This document shows, one piece after another, positions 36,850 to 46,619 of a stretch of DNA of 64,000 nt. How positions within the stretch are numbered: position 1 is the stretch's first letter; each line of letters opens with the position of its first letter. The notes beneath the pieces are model-generated. The model had not been told where the DNA came from. It searched no databases and saw only the letters and a program-made list of their open reading frames with translations. This DNA comes from Lactobacillus sp. ESL0246 (GTDB lineage: Bacteria > Bacillota > Bacilli > Lactobacillales > Lactobacillaceae). A program made the translations under genes and the position numbers. The stretch lies in contig NZ_REHC01000006.1 of NCBI RefSeq assembly GCF_003692965.1, positions 310,001-374,000 of the forward strand, read 5' to 3'.

Positions 36850-37836
36850 ATGTCTTTACTTTCTATATTTAAAAATTCAAACAAAAATAAGCAACAAACT
36901 TTAATTACAGGTGATGATAATTTTTTAAACGATTATTTAGCGCGCTTTTTTACGCATGAGGAGATTTTTTCTAGCTTTGATAAGCTAACGATTGATTGTG
37001 AAATAGACAGTCTGGATGAACTTATAGCTGAGTTAACCGAATCAAGCTTGTTCAGTCAAAAAAAAATAATTACAGTAAAAAATCCTTTCTTTTTAACGGC
37101 AAAAGTTCCTCAAAAATTTAAAAGACAGTTAGAACAGTTGCAGCAAATTTTTGCTAATATTGATCAACTTGACGATATTGTTGTACTAGTTGCTTCGTAT
37201 GACAAGCTTGATCGGCGTAAAAAATTAACGAAAACCATTTTAAATAATTTTAACGTAGTTGATACCAAAATTAAAAATTACGAAGTTAGTAAAACAATTC
37301 AGGCAATGATCAAATCGGAAGGCTACCAAATTTCCACCTCAGCGTTACATTTATTGCTAGAACGAAGTGATCAAGTTTTAGATACTACTTTAAGTAATTT
37401 TAATAAATTGAAAGCACTTGCAAATGATGGCAAAATTACTATAGAAGAAATTGAAAAAAATATTGATTTGTCATTAGCACAAAATGTTTTTTCTATTATG
37501 GAAACAGCATTAAATCATGATTACCGAGAAGCAATTGAGCGATTAGAGAACCAGTTACGTGAGGGAAGCAATCCCATTCAGTTGCTTGCGGTTTTTGAGA
37601 ATCAACTAGAATTAATTTTAGTAGTTAAAATTTTAAAGAAGCGTGGCAGAAGTGAATCTGAAATAGCTAAATTATTAGGTATTCACCCTTATAGAGTTAA
37701 AGTAGCCTTGAGGAATCAATTGACTATTTCTAAATTGGAAATCTTACTAAAAAGAGCAATTGAATTAGACTTTAATTATAAAAACGGTCGTTATCGAGAA
37801 AGTGATTTTCTAAAACTGTTTATTTTAAGTGTATAA
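36850..37836 (+). CDS. holA: DNA polymerase III delta subunit
   Basis: Clamp-loader subunit that opens the beta clamp. 328 aa with the delta-family layout: an N-terminal AAA-like domain (LITGDDNFLNDYL; SSLFSQKKIITVKNP), the DTKIKNYEVSKTIQAMIKSEG hinge and a C-terminal helical domain with DLSLAQNVFSIMETAL. GGTGAG lies before the ATG. It follows comEC as in many Firmicutes but about 208 bases apart, with no clear promoter visible between them. Confidence 0.93.
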   Translation: MSLLSIFKNSNKNKQQTLITGDDNFLNDYLARFFTHEEIFSSFDKLTIDCEIDSLDELIAELTESSLFSQKKIITVKNPFFLTAKVPQKFKRQLEQLQQIFANIDQLDDIVVLVASYDKLDRRKKLTKTILNNFNVVDTKIKNYEVSKTIQAMIKSEGYQISTSALHLLLERSDQVLDTTLSNFNKLKALANDGKITIEEIEKNIDLSLAQNVFSIMETALNHDYREAIERLENQLREGSNPIQLLAVFENQLELILVVKILKKRGRSESEIAKLLGIHPYRVKVALRNQLTISKLEILLKRAIELDFNYKNGRYRESDFLKLFILSV

Positions 37837-37870
37837 AAAAACAAGAATGAATATTCATTCTTGTTTTTTT
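37835..37870. terminator. Bidirectional terminator between holA and rpsT
   Basis: ACAAGAATGAAT faces ATTCATTCTTGT without a loop (near-perfect palindrome), with A and T runs on the two sides so it can stop both convergent genes. Confidence 0.85.
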
Positions 37871-37888
37871 ACTATTGTCAATAAAAAT

Positions 37889-38140
37889 TTATTTTGCTAA
37901 TTTAGCTAAACGACTCTTATCACGACTAGCCTTGTTCTTATGAATAAGACCCTTTGACGCAGCTTTGTCCAAAGCACGGGCAGCAGCAATATGTAATTCG
38001 GAGGCGTTTTCGGCATCTGCTGCTTGAGCAGTCTTAAACTTCTTAATAGCAGTTCTCAACTGATTCATTTGAGCGGCGTTGCGCTTTCTCGCATCACCTT
38101 GTGTTTTGACACGCTTAATAGCTGATTTGATTTGTGGCAT
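37889..38140 (-). CDS. rpsT: Ribosomal protein S20
   Basis: 30S primary-binding protein. The mature start is ATG 38140 ([14 protein letters not shown]), with GGAGGTG nine bases before it; the longer frame start is discarded. 83 aa, basic and helical, with [25 protein letters not shown] as the C-terminal RNA-binding part. It stands alone, divergent from rpsO. Confidence 0.97.
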   Translation of the reverse strand: MPQIKSAIKRVKTQGDARKRNAAQMNQLRTAIKKFKTAQAADAENASELHIAAARALDKAASKGLIHKNKASRDKSRLAKLAK

Positions 38141-38177
38141 AAAATTCACCTCCATTACTAGTAAATTCACTTAGTAA

Positions 38178-38206
38178 ATTATACTGAAGAATAATTCTAG
38201 ATGCAA
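38178..38206 (-). promoter_or_regulatory. Promoter of rpsT
   Basis: On the minus strand TTGCAT (38201-38206), exactly 17 bases, TATAAT (38178-38183). A strong sigma-A-type promoter. Confidence 0.8.
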
Positions 38207-38244
38207 GCTAATTTATACTTGCATTTTAAAAAAATAATCTGTAT

Positions 38245-38341
38245 TATACTATTGTTGTGAACCGTTAACGCTGTTTGCACGCTCACACCTGACGGTTAAC
38301 GTTGTTAACGGCAATTATTTAGTGAAAGGTGAAAAATATTT
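38245..38341 (+). promoter_or_regulatory. rpsO promoter and structured leader
   Basis: A -10 TATACT lies at 38245-38250, so the transcript begins near 38257. The leader of about 85 bases carries three GTTAAC copies (in CCGTTAACG, CGGTTAACG and GTTAACGG). The first and third can form an 8-base stem, while the second and third can form a 6-base stem with a 3-base loop, so two folds compete. This suits an autoregulated ribosomal leader bound by S15, but that is inference. Confidence 0.5.
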
Positions 38342-38611
38342 ATGGCAATTTCAAAAGCAGAAAAAGATGAAATTATCAAAAAATTTGCAACTCATGAAGG
38401 AGATACTGGTTCAACAGAAGTGCAAGTTGCAATATTAACTACAGATATTAACAATTTAACTGAGCATATGCGTAATCATTCACACGATCACCATTCATAT
38501 GTTGGTTTGTTAAAGAAAATTGGTCATCGGCGTAACTTGCTTCGTTACTTGCAAGAAAACGACATTAATCGTTATCGCGAGTTAATTAAGAAATTAGGTT
38601 TGCGTCGCTAG
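38342..38611 (+). CDS. rpsO: Ribosomal protein S15
   Basis: Small-subunit protein that binds 16S rRNA and bridges to 23S. 89 aa, all family residues visible ([46 protein letters not shown]). Ribosome site AAAGGTG. It has its own promoter and leader, and a terminator follows. Confidence 0.98.
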   Translation: MAISKAEKDEIIKKFATHEGDTGSTEVQVAILTTDINNLTEHMRNHSHDHHSYVGLLKKIGHRRNLLRYLQENDINRYRELIKKLGLRR

Positions 38612-38624
38612 TTGCAAAATATTT

Positions 38625-38660
38625 AAAAGTCAGTCCCATGTGGGCTGGCTTTTTGTTTTT
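38625..38660 (+). terminator. Terminator after rpsO
   Basis: AAAGTCAG-T-CCC pairs with GGG-CTGGCTTT (one bulged T), followed by T-rich DNA. Confidence 0.8.
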
Positions 38661-38780
38661 GTCATCTACTTTTTTATGCTAAAATAAAAAAGATATCTTT
38701 TACGTTGTGATCAAAGCGATCCATAAATGACAACTGAATAAAAATAATGGCTTTTTACATGTAATAGAAAAGGAAATATG

Positions 38781-40562
38781 ATGACTGAACAAATTAAAAT
38801 AATGATTTTGAGTGGTGTTCGTGAGCAAGGCAAGGATATGTTCGCCATTCAGGTTAATGATGAAATTTATGTTTTAGATGCTGGACTTAAGTATCCCGAT
38901 AGCACCTTATTTGGAATCGATGTGGTCATTCCAGATCTTGATTTTTTTGAGCAATATGGCGACCAAGTAGTTGGCATCTTTTTAACACATGGACACGCTG
39001 ATTCAATTGGTGCACTGCCGTATATTTTACGTGAGTATGATATCCCTGTTTTTGGATCACAATTAACAATTGAACTAGCCAAAATAAAGGTCAAGCGTGA
39101 AAATAAGCGAATTAAGAATAGTCTGTTTCATGTTATTGATGCTGATACAGAAATTGAGTTTAAAAATTCTAATATTTCGTTTTTTCAAACAACCCATTCA
39201 ATTCCGGATTCGCTAGGAGTTGATGTGCACACGTCAGCAGGTGAAATCGTTTATACTGGTGATTTCAAATTTGATCCCACGGCATCGCCTAAATATCGGA
39301 CCAATTTAGATAGATTAGCCGAAATTTCCCAAAAAAATGTTTTGGCACTTTTAAGTGATTCATCTAATGCTGAAGCATCATTTTCAAATGTTTCTGAACA
39401 AGAAATTGGTGACTATGTAACAAATGTTTTTCGTAATGCCAAAGGACGTGTCATTGTTGCTGCCAAGGCATCTAATCTAATTCGTATTCAAGAAGTTTTA
39501 AATGCAGCTCATAAAACTGGTAAGCGTGTTTTATTGACTGGACGTGATGTTGCTAAAATAGTTCGTACAGCGATGGGACTCGGGTATTTAAAAGTACCTA
39601 AGGGATTATTAATGCGTGTGAAAGATTTAAAAAGCACACCTGATAAGCAAACTGTCATTCTTGAAACGGGGCAAATGGGTGAACCATTAAATTCTTTGCA
39701 AAAGATGGCTAAGAAGAAGCATAGTATGATTACTATTCATGAAGGTGATCTTGTGTTTATTGCTACTACACCATCGCATGCAGTTGAGACGATATTGGCT
39801 CAAACTAGCGATATGGTTTATCATGCCGGTGGAACAGTTATTGAACTTGGTCGAGCTAAGCATACAAGCGGTCATGCAACTGGTCCGGATTTACAACTAC
39901 TTCTTGGGATATTAAAGCCTAAGTTTTTATTTCCAGTAATTGGTGAATATCGTTTGCTTGAAGTTCATCGTGATTTAGCAATTCAAGTGGGAATGAAGAA
40001 AGAAAATATCTTTATTTCTAAAAATGGTGATTGTTTTAATTATGATTTCAATCAAAATCATTTTTATCTAACTGATCCGGTTCCCGGTGAAGATACAATG
40101 ATTGATGGGTCTGGAATTGGTGATGTTGGCAATATTGTTTTGCGGGATCGCGAAGTTCTATCTGATGATGGGATTTTTATTGCTGTTGTAACCATTGATC
40201 GAAGAAAAAAGAAAATTATTGCGCAACCTCAAGTTACTAGTCGTGGATTTGTTTATATCAAGGCTAATCGGCAGCTGATGCATGATAGTATTGAACTAAT
40301 TAAAGAGACAATTAATAACAACTTTGAACACAAAAAATTTGATTGGACTGAAATTAAGCAAGATGTTAGAAATGATCTTGAAAAGTTTTTGTATAAAAAG
40401 ACAAATCGAAGACCAGTAGTTTTACCTGTGGTAATGGAGGTTAACCAAAATCGACACCGTGCAATGCAAAAACGCAACAACAAAAATGAGACGGATAATG
40501 GTAATACGCATCGACCAGTTGATGTCCAAAAGACGGGGCAAAGAATTGTCAAGAAAGATTAA
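38781..40562 (+). CDS. rnjB: Ribonuclease J2 (catalytically altered)
   Basis: Paralogue of RNase J1 that forms a complex with it. 593 aa; the second of two adjacent ATGs is better placed behind AAGGA. The metal motif reads LTHGHADSIGA, so the Asp-His pair of the active J1 motif (HEDHIGG) has Ser in place of the second His, as in other J2 proteins where Ala is common. Later parts (TGDFKFDPTA, KHTSGHATG, VLRDREVLSDDG) are kept. J2 is usually weak or inactive as a nuclease and acts through J1. Confidence 0.95.
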   Translation: MTEQIKIMILSGVREQGKDMFAIQVNDEIYVLDAGLKYPDSTLFGIDVVIPDLDFFEQYGDQVVGIFLTHGHADSIGALPYILREYDIPVFGSQLTIELAKIKVKRENKRIKNSLFHVIDADTEIEFKNSNISFFQTTHSIPDSLGVDVHTSAGEIVYTGDFKFDPTASPKYRTNLDRLAEISQKNVLALLSDSSNAEASFSNVSEQEIGDYVTNVFRNAKGRVIVAAKASNLIRIQEVLNAAHKTGKRVLLTGRDVAKIVRTAMGLGYLKVPKGLLMRVKDLKSTPDKQTVILETGQMGEPLNSLQKMAKKKHSMITIHEGDLVFIATTPSHAVETILAQTSDMVYHAGGTVIELGRAKHTSGHATGPDLQLLLGILKPKFLFPVIGEYRLLEVHRDLAIQVGMKKENIFISKNGDCFNYDFNQNHFYLTDPVPGEDTMIDGSGIGDVGNIVLRDREVLSDDGIFIAVVTIDRRKKKIIAQPQVTSRGFVYIKANRQLMHDSIELIKETINNNFEHKKFDWTEIKQDVRNDLEKFLYKKTNRRPVVLPVVMEVNQNRHRAMQKRNNKNETDNGNTHRPVDVQKTGQRIVKKD

Positions 40563-40564
40563 TT

Positions 40565-41398
40565 ATGATGTCATTAAGCCAAAAAAATTTACTTGAATTA
40601 GCACGAAAAAATGAGAAAACGGGAAATTTATCGCAAGCAATTGAAAATGCTGAGGAAGCTCTAAGAATTGGTTCCAGCAAAGCCGCAACTCTTCAGCTTT
40701 GTGAACTATATCTAAAAAATGGACAGGCTGATTTTGCTTATTCATTAATTAAAGAAGAATCTGATCTTTTTTCTAACCAGGAAATCTTTGCAGAATATAG
40801 TAAAATTTTACAAACTACTCATTATGTAATTGAAGCACTTGAGATTAGTAATCTTAGTAAAAATGAAATAAAGATATTGGTCGAACCTGTCAAACAAAGC
40901 AAACAACAAAGGATTATGGTTGATTTTAAAGAGAAGAGACAACCTACATTGAATGATTATCAACAGTTATTCAAGCTTGACTTAAACAATTTTAAACAGT
41001 TTTCTCAAAGTTTGCTTATTGATCCAAGTTTAAATTTTGCAGTACGTATTTCTATATGTGAAGATTTAATCCGTCTAGGACTTGATGACCACTTTAGAGT
41101 ATTAGTTTTAGGAAAAATCGAAGAATTTGTTCCCAGAAGTGTAAGTCTATTAGAAAAGGATCCAATTTATCGTGAAGTTGTATCAGGAATAGGCTCACGA
41201 TATTACCATCGTCCCAATCAATTACCTACAATTTTAGCCGAAGTTAACTTGATTTTAGGCAATCTTTACCCTATGATAAATATGTACGTAGACGATCCTG
41301 ATAGCTTTACCAGTGATCTTGTGTCATACATTGAGAATCATGATGGAAGAAGCCGTCAAAAGCTGTTTGAAGCTATTGAACTTAATTTGCCAAAATAA
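40565..41398 (+). CDS. TPR-like protein of unknown function
   Basis: 277-residue soluble protein just after rnjB. The first 90 residues resemble TPR helix pairs (LARKNEKTGNLSQAIENAEEAL, then LCELYLKNGQADFAYSLI); the middle and end are alpha-helical with no recognised motif. No signal sequence. It starts two bases after the rnjB stop and so is likely in the same transcript. The conserved rnjB linkage hints at a shared role in RNA or translation control, but this is a guess. Confidence 0.7.
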   Translation: MMSLSQKNLLELARKNEKTGNLSQAIENAEEALRIGSSKAATLQLCELYLKNGQADFAYSLIKEESDLFSNQEIFAEYSKILQTTHYVIEALEISNLSKNEIKILVEPVKQSKQQRIMVDFKEKRQPTLNDYQQLFKLDLNNFKQFSQSLLIDPSLNFAVRISICEDLIRLGLDDHFRVLVLGKIEEFVPRSVSLLEKDPIYREVVSGIGSRYYHRPNQLPTILAEVNLILGNLYPMINMYVDDPDSFTSDLVSYIENHDGRSRQKLFEAIELNLPK

Positions 41399-41412
41399 TT
41401 TAAGCAAAAGGC

Positions 41413-41581
41413 TTTACTTTTTTAAGGCATTTAGTATAATAGCAAAGGACGTTTTCATTAGGCATGGCTCTATGCATTAAAATACTAGGCATTTGCCAAT
41501 GAAAGTAGTACAATATTCAACAGAGAACTATCCGTTACTTACTCAACGGACTTCTTGCAAATTTACAGGAGGGTCATTTTA
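41413..41581 (+). promoter_or_regulatory. tuf promoter and structured leader
   Basis: TTTACT (41413-41418), 16 bases, TATAAT (41435-41440). The leader of about 135 bases can fold: TTTCATT-A-GGCA near 41453 pairs with TGCC-AATGAAA near 41502, and CCGTT/AACGG encloses an 8-base loop near 41535. GGAGGG lies 7 bases before the ATG. A long structured leader is unexpected for a gene this highly expressed. Confidence 0.6.
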
Positions 41582-42772
41582 ATGGCAGAAAAAGAACATT
41601 ACGTTAGAACGAAGCCACACGTAAACATTGGTACTATCGGTCACGTTGACCATGGTAAGACCACTTTGACAGCGGCTATTACTAAAGTTTTATCAGAAAA
41701 GGGTTTAGCAAAAGCTGAGGATTATTCAGAAATTGATGCTGCTCCAGAAGAAAAAGAGCGTGGTATTACTATTAATACCGCTCACGTAGAGTATGAAACT
41801 GAAAAACGTCACTATGCTCACATGGACGCCCCAGGACACGCTGACTACATCAAAAACATGATCACTGGTGCTGCTCAAATGGATGGAGCTATCTTAGTTG
41901 TTGCTGCAACTGATGGTCCTATGCCACAAACTCGTGAACACATTTTACTTGCTCGTCAAGTTGGTGTTAACTACATTGTTGTCTTCTTGAACAAGACTGA
42001 CTTAGTTGACGATCCAGAATTAATTGACTTAGTTGAAATGGAAGTTCGTGACTTGTTATCTGAGTATGATTACCCAGGTGATGATATTCCAGTTATCCGT
42101 GGTTCAGCTTTAAAAGCATTACAAGGTGACAAGGAACAAGAAGAAGTTATCATGAAGTTGATGGACACTGTCGACGAATATATTCCAACTCCAGAACGTC
42201 AAACTGATAAGCCATTCTTAATGCCTGTTGAAGATGTCTTCACTATTACTGGTCGTGGTACTGTTGCTTCAGGTCGTATTGATCGTGGTACTGTTAAGAT
42301 TGGTGATGAAGTTGAGATCGTTGGTTTAGTAGAAAAGGTTATCAAGTCAGTTGTTACTGGTTTGGAAATGTTCCATAAAACTTTAGACCTAGGTGAAGCC
42401 GGCGATAACGTTGGTGTATTGCTTCGTGGTATTGACCGTGATCAAGTTGTTCGTGGACAAGTTTTGGCCGCACCTGGATCAATTCAAACTCATAATGAAT
42501 TCAAGGGTCAAGTTTATGTCTTGAAGAAAGAAGAAGGCGGACGTCATACTCCATTCTTCTCAGACTACCGTCCACAATTCTATTTCCACACTACTGATAT
42601 CACTGGCGAAATTGAGTTGCCAGAAGGTACCGAAATGGTTATGCCTGGCGATAATACGGAATTTACTGTTAACTTAATTAAGCCAGCTGCCATTGAAAAG
42701 GGTACTAAATTCACTATCCGTGAAGGTGGTCGTACTGTTGGTGCTGGTCAAGTTACTGAAATTCTTGACTAG
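41582..42772 (+). CDS. tuf: Elongation factor Tu
   Basis: GTPase that brings aminoacyl-tRNA to the ribosome. 396 aa from ATG 41582 behind GGAGGG; the longer frame start is not used. G motifs: [10 protein letters not shown] (19-28), DAPGHADY and NKTDLVDD; the effector sequence [15 protein letters not shown] is present. The codon choice (for example mostly GGT, GTT and CGT) is strongly biased compared with neighbours, as expected of a highly expressed gene. Confidence 0.99.
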   Translation: MAEKEHYVRTKPHVNIGTIGHVDHGKTTLTAAITKVLSEKGLAKAEDYSEIDAAPEEKERGITINTAHVEYETEKRHYAHMDAPGHADYIKNMITGAAQMDGAILVVAATDGPMPQTREHILLARQVGVNYIVVFLNKTDLVDDPELIDLVEMEVRDLLSEYDYPGDDIPVIRGSALKALQGDKEQEEVIMKLMDTVDEYIPTPERQTDKPFLMPVEDVFTITGRGTVASGRIDRGTVKIGDEVEIVGLVEKVIKSVVTGLEMFHKTLDLGEAGDNVGVLLRGIDRDQVVRGQVLAAPGSIQTHNEFKGQVYVLKKEEGGRHTPFFSDYRPQFYFHTTDITGEIELPEGTEMVMPGDNTEFTVNLIKPAAIEKGTKFTIREGGRTVGAGQVTEILD

Positions 42773-42790
42773 TTCGTAAAAAGACAGTTT

Positions 42791-42829
42791 AAAAAAGATG
42801 TACTTTTTCATAGAAGTACATCTTTTTTT
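42791..42829 (+). terminator. Terminator after tuf
   Basis: Perfect stem AAAGATGTACTT (ending at 42805) with AAGTACATCTTT over an 8-base loop, followed by T7. Confidence 0.95.
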
Positions 42830-42917
42830 GCCTAAATTTGTTTTTTACGAGCGTTTAATGTAAGATAATTTAGTATGCAACGATGTAGATAAACTTGACA
42901 TTGGAGGTATTTAATTA

Positions 42918-44216
42918 ATGTCTGTAACATGGAATAAAACTGGTAAAACTACCGGTGAATTAACTTTTGATATTTCCCAAGAAGAGGTTAAACGTGGATT
43001 AGATCAAGCTTTTAAAAGAGTGAAGAAGAATTTGCGTGTACCTGGTTTTAGAAAGGGACATGTTTCGCGAGTTATTTTTGATCAGTATTATGGTGAAGAA
43101 GCTTTATATGAGGATGCTTTAAACATTGCACTACCTGCAGCATATTCTGATGCTGTTAAGGAAGCTGATATTAAGGCTGTTGGTCAACCTCAAATTGTAC
43201 CTGTATCAATGGATAAGGGTAAGGTTTGGACAATGAAGGCCGTAGTAAGTATTCAACCTAAAGTTGAATTAGGAGACTACAAAGGAATTGAAGTTCCAAA
43301 GCAAAACACACGCGTTTATGCTAAGGATGTTGATGCTGAACTTGAAAAAGACCGACAAAAGAATGCTGAACTTGTTCTTAAGGAAGATACAGCTGAAAAG
43401 GGTGATACAGTAACAATCGACTACAAAGGAACTATTGATGATAAGACATTTGAGGGTGGCACAGCTGATGATTATGCTCTTGAATTAGGTTCAAATACGT
43501 TTATTCCTGGTTTTGAAGATCAATTAATTGGTCACAAAGCCGGAGATGACGTTGATGTTGTTGTTACTTTTCCTGAAGATTATGGTGCCAAAGAATTAGC
43601 TGGTAAGGAAGCTCATTTTGCAACTAAGCTTCATGAAGTTAAGTCAAAGCAATTACCTGAATTAGATGATGAATTTGCCAAAGATGTTGATGATTCTGTT
43701 GAAACTTTGGATGACTTAAAGGAAAAGATTAAAAAAGATCTGAAAGCTAAAAAAGAAGAAGAAAGCCAAGCCGCTATTGAACAGGCTGCCATTGAAGGTG
43801 CTGTTGCTAATGCAAAGATTGATGAAATTCCAGATGCAATGATTCAAGAGGATGTTAATACCCAAATGAATCAATATCTTGGCAATATGCAGCGTCAAGG
43901 GATTAGTCCAGATGTTTATTACAAGCTAACAAATACTACTGAAGATCAATTGCGTGCGCAATTTTCTAAGGATGCTGTTGAAAGAGTTAAAACTAATTTA
44001 GTTCTTGAAGCAATTGTCAAAAAAGAGGGTATTAAGTCTTCTGAAGAAGAAATAAACCAAGAAATTAAGAACCTTGCCAATGACTATAACATGGATGAAA
44101 AAACAGTTCGTAATACTTTAACTAATGAAATGATTTCACATGATATTAATGTTCGTAAGGCCATTGATCTTGTAGCTGATAATGCAAAACAAGTTGCTAA
44201 ATCAAAAATTAAATAA
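42918..44216 (+). CDS. tig: Trigger factor
   Basis: Ribosome-tethered chaperone and peptidyl-prolyl isomerase at the peptide exit. 432 aa: N-terminal ribosome-binding domain with [11 protein letters not shown] (canonical GFRKGKVP), FKBP-like PPIase domain around 150-245 ([21 protein letters not shown]), and a C-terminal helical part. GGAGGT is twelve bases before the ATG. tig-clpX is a usual pair. Confidence 0.97.
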   Translation: MSVTWNKTGKTTGELTFDISQEEVKRGLDQAFKRVKKNLRVPGFRKGHVSRVIFDQYYGEEALYEDALNIALPAAYSDAVKEADIKAVGQPQIVPVSMDKGKVWTMKAVVSIQPKVELGDYKGIEVPKQNTRVYAKDVDAELEKDRQKNAELVLKEDTAEKGDTVTIDYKGTIDDKTFEGGTADDYALELGSNTFIPGFEDQLIGHKAGDDVDVVVTFPEDYGAKELAGKEAHFATKLHEVKSKQLPELDDEFAKDVDDSVETLDDLKEKIKKDLKAKKEEESQAAIEQAAIEGAVANAKIDEIPDAMIQEDVNTQMNQYLGNMQRQGISPDVYYKLTNTTEDQLRAQFSKDAVERVKTNLVLEAIVKKEGIKSSEEEINQEIKNLANDYNMDEKTVRNTLTNEMISHDINVRKAIDLVADNAKQVAKSKIK

Positions 44217-44231
44217 GATTTAGAAAAAAGT

Positions 44232-44260
44232 AAAAAGGTGGTTGTATAACTACCTTTTTG
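44232..44260 (+). terminator. Terminator between tig and clpX
   Basis: AAAAAGGTGGTT (44232-44243) pairs with AACTACCTTTTT (44248-44259) with one G-U pair and a 4-base loop, followed by GCTTTTTTT. Confidence 0.8.
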
Positions 44261-44337
44261 CTTTTTTTAAGCAAATAATTCAATTACAACTCTTAAGTTA
44301 TGATATTCTTAGACTGGTAGATATGAGGAGGAAAAGA

Positions 44338-45618
44338 ATGGCATCACAGTTTACTAATCAAGAAGAAATTAAATGCTCGTTTTGTGATAAGACACAAGAT
44401 CAGGTCAAAAAAATGATCGCTGGTAATGGGGTTTATATTTGTAATGAATGTGTTGACTTATCAAAAAAAATCATTGATGATGAATTGCGATCCGATTCAT
44501 TAAAAAAAGCCAAAGACTTGCCTAAGCCAATGGAAATAAAGCAAAAACTTGATCAATATGTAATTGGTCAAGATAGCGCAAAAAAAGTATTATCGGTTGC
44601 TGTTTATAACCATTACAAACGAATTAGTCAAATGGATATTGATTCCTCAACTGAATTACAAAAATCAAATATTGCTTTAATTGGGCCTACGGGATCAGGT
44701 AAAACTTATTTGGCTCAAACTTTAGCTCGAATTCTCAATGTTCCATTTGCAATAGCAGATGCCACCACTTTAACAGAGGCTGGATATGTTGGTGAAGATG
44801 TTGAAAATATTTTACTTAAGCTTTTGCAGAATGCTGATTACGATATAGAGCGTGCTGAAAAAGGAATTGTTTATATTGATGAGATTGATAAAATTTCTAA
44901 AAAGTCGGAAAATGTTTCAATTACTCGAGATGTATCTGGAGAAGGTGTACAGCAGTCGCTGTTAAAGATCCTAGAAGGTACAATTGCTTCTGTTCCGCCA
45001 CAGGGTGGTAGAAAACATCCACAACAAGAATTAATTCAGATTGATACGACTAATATTTTATTTATTGTTGGTGGTGCTTTTGATGGTATCGAGCAAATTG
45101 TTAAAAATCGTTTGGGCAAAAAAGTTATCGGATTTAGTGCTGAGAACGAATTAAGTAGGGTTCAAGATGATTCTTGGACGAAACATTTAACTACTGGTGA
45201 TTTAGTCAAATTTGGATTGATTCCGGAATTTATTGGTCGTATTCCAATTGTTGCAACACTTGATAAACTGCGAAATGAAGATTTAGTTAGAATATTGACT
45301 GAACCTAAAAATGCTTTGGTAAAACAATATAAAAAGTTGTTATCACTTGATCAAGTTGAACTTGAATTTTCTAAGGATGCTTTAGATGCAATTGCAGATT
45401 TAGCAATTGAACGTAATATGGGTGCTCGTGGTCTCAGAACAATTATTGAAAATTCAATGATGAGTATCATGTATAAAACACCTAGTGATTCCACTATTGA
45501 AAAAGTTAAAGTTACTAAAGATGTGATAATCAAGCAAAAGGAACCGGTGGTCACTAGAAAGAATCCTCATGATGACAAGTCAAGTAATGAAGAGATAAAG
45601 GTAGCAAATGATAATTAA
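44338..45618 (+). CDS. clpX: ATP-dependent Clp protease ATP-binding subunit ClpX
   Basis: AAA+ unfoldase that feeds substrates to ClpP. 426 aa from ATG 44338 after GAGGAGG. An N-terminal zinc finger (CSFC ... CNEC), Walker [11 protein letters not shown], Walker [10 protein letters not shown] and the FIGRIPIVA sensor region are visible. A lysine- and asparagine-rich tail ends the protein. It overlaps engB by 11 bases. Confidence 0.97.
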   Translation: MASQFTNQEEIKCSFCDKTQDQVKKMIAGNGVYICNECVDLSKKIIDDELRSDSLKKAKDLPKPMEIKQKLDQYVIGQDSAKKVLSVAVYNHYKRISQMDIDSSTELQKSNIALIGPTGSGKTYLAQTLARILNVPFAIADATTLTEAGYVGEDVENILLKLLQNADYDIERAEKGIVYIDEIDKISKKSENVSITRDVSGEGVQQSLLKILEGTIASVPPQGGRKHPQQELIQIDTTNILFIVGGAFDGIEQIVKNRLGKKVIGFSAENELSRVQDDSWTKHLTTGDLVKFGLIPEFIGRIPIVATLDKLRNEDLVRILTEPKNALVKQYKKLLSLDQVELEFSKDALDAIADLAIERNMGARGLRTIIENSMMSIMYKTPSDSTIEKVKVTKDVIIKQKEPVVTRKNPHDDKSSNEEIKVANDN

Positions 45619-46192
45619 AAGTAGCGATTATGCAATTAGTGCAGTTAATGAAAAACAATATCCTCAGGATCACTTACCAGAAATTGCTTTAGCTGGACGG
45701 TCTAATGTGGGAAAATCTAGTTTAATTAATTCATTACTTAGTCGTAAAAATTTAGCTCGCACTTCATCACGACCTGGGAAAACACAAACATTAAATTTCT
45801 ATATTATTAATCAAAATTTTTATCTGGTTGATGTTCCCGGTTATGGTTATGCGAAAGTATCTCAAATACAACGCCAAAAGTTTGGTGAGATGATTCAAGA
45901 ATACCTTGAGACTCGTGAAAATTTAAAAGGCTTAATCATTTTGATTGATTCCCGACATGATCCAACTCAAAATGATGTGTTAATGTATGAATATGCACTA
46001 ACTCTTGACTTACCAATTTTAATTGTATGTACTAAAATAGATAAGGTTAAAAAGAGCCAAGAGAATAAAGTTTTAGTTAATTTAAAAAAGAAGTTAGACT
46101 TATCTTACGATAAAGTTAGTGTTCTCACCTATAGTGCAATTCAAAAACGGAATGTTAATGAAGTTTGGTCTTGGATTGAACAAAATTTATAA
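45608..46192 (+). CDS. engB: Ribosome-biogenesis GTPase EngB/YsxC
   Basis: Small GTPase needed for late 50S assembly. 194 aa with G1 [12 protein letters not shown], the switch [11 protein letters not shown]3 [10 protein letters not shown] and G4 CTKIDKV. It overlaps clpX, the usual clpX-engB pairing, so both should come from one transcript that stops at the hairpin at 46234-46275. Confidence 0.97.
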   Translation: MIIKSSDYAISAVNEKQYPQDHLPEIALAGRSNVGKSSLINSLLSRKNLARTSSRPGKTQTLNFYIINQNFYLVDVPGYGYAKVSQIQRQKFGEMIQEYLETRENLKGLIILIDSRHDPTQNDVLMYEYALTLDLPILIVCTKIDKVKKSQENKVLVNLKKKLDLSYDKVSVLTYSAIQKRNVNEVWSWIEQNL

Positions 46193-46233
46193 AATAAAAC
46201 ATGTAAATAAAAACCTGAAATATGAATGAAGTT

Positions 46234-46275
46234 AACCCCCGGAATTGGACAAAGATTCCAATTCGGGGGTTTTCT
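46234..46275 (+). terminator. Terminator after engB
   Basis: AACCCCCGGAATTGG (46234-46248) pairs with CCAATTCGGGGGTT (46258-46271), one bulged G, then T run. Confidence 0.9.
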
Positions 46276-46619
46276 TATGTCTAAATAATATTTTAGATGG
46301 TATATCTTTAAAAGATATGTTATTTTATTTGGTCTTTTTATCCTTTTCTTTTTCTAGGTGCTTTTTTCTTTTTTCAGGAACAGTAGCAAATTTGTCAAAT
46401 AATTTTTCTAAGTCATCTTGTTTTTTAAAAGTTAAACCCATCATTCATCTTCCTTTCGTTTTAAATATTATAATCAAAAAAATAGCAAGAGGCTAGCAGA
46501 AATAATAAAATTTATGTAAAGTAAGTAAAAGCTGTTTCAATATAAATAAGCGCCAATTAAATAAATAGATGTAGCATATGTTAAAATTGATAAAGCAAAT
46601 TTTAAGAGGGAGTGATTTT
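46276..46619. other. Gap between engB and uvrC outside the small gene
   Basis: The only feature I can support is the small minus-strand gene at 46325-46441. The rest (46442-46619) holds AT-rich leader DNA, with no repeats or RNA gene seen and no clear uvrC promoter. Confidence 0.5.
46325..46441 (-). CDS. Small 38-residue charged protein
   Basis: On the minus strand AAAGGAAG precedes ATG 46441 by seven bases and a 38-codon frame ends at 46325. The product MGLTFKKQDDLEKLFDKFA.. is very charged with a lysine-rich tail, no membrane helix. From memory it resembles the short Lactobacillales family called SPJ_0845, of unknown function; I could not check this. A -10 TATAAT (about 46470) lies upstream. 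It is alone between engB and uvrC in a 427-base gap. Confidence 0.6.
   Translation of the reverse strand: MGLTFKKQDDLEKLFDKFATVPEKRKKHLEKEKDKKTK

Noticed and set aside
46245-46496. 83-codon plus-strand frame between engB and uvrC
   Set aside because: It starts inside the engB terminator, has no ribosome site, and runs antisense over the better-supported small minus-strand gene.
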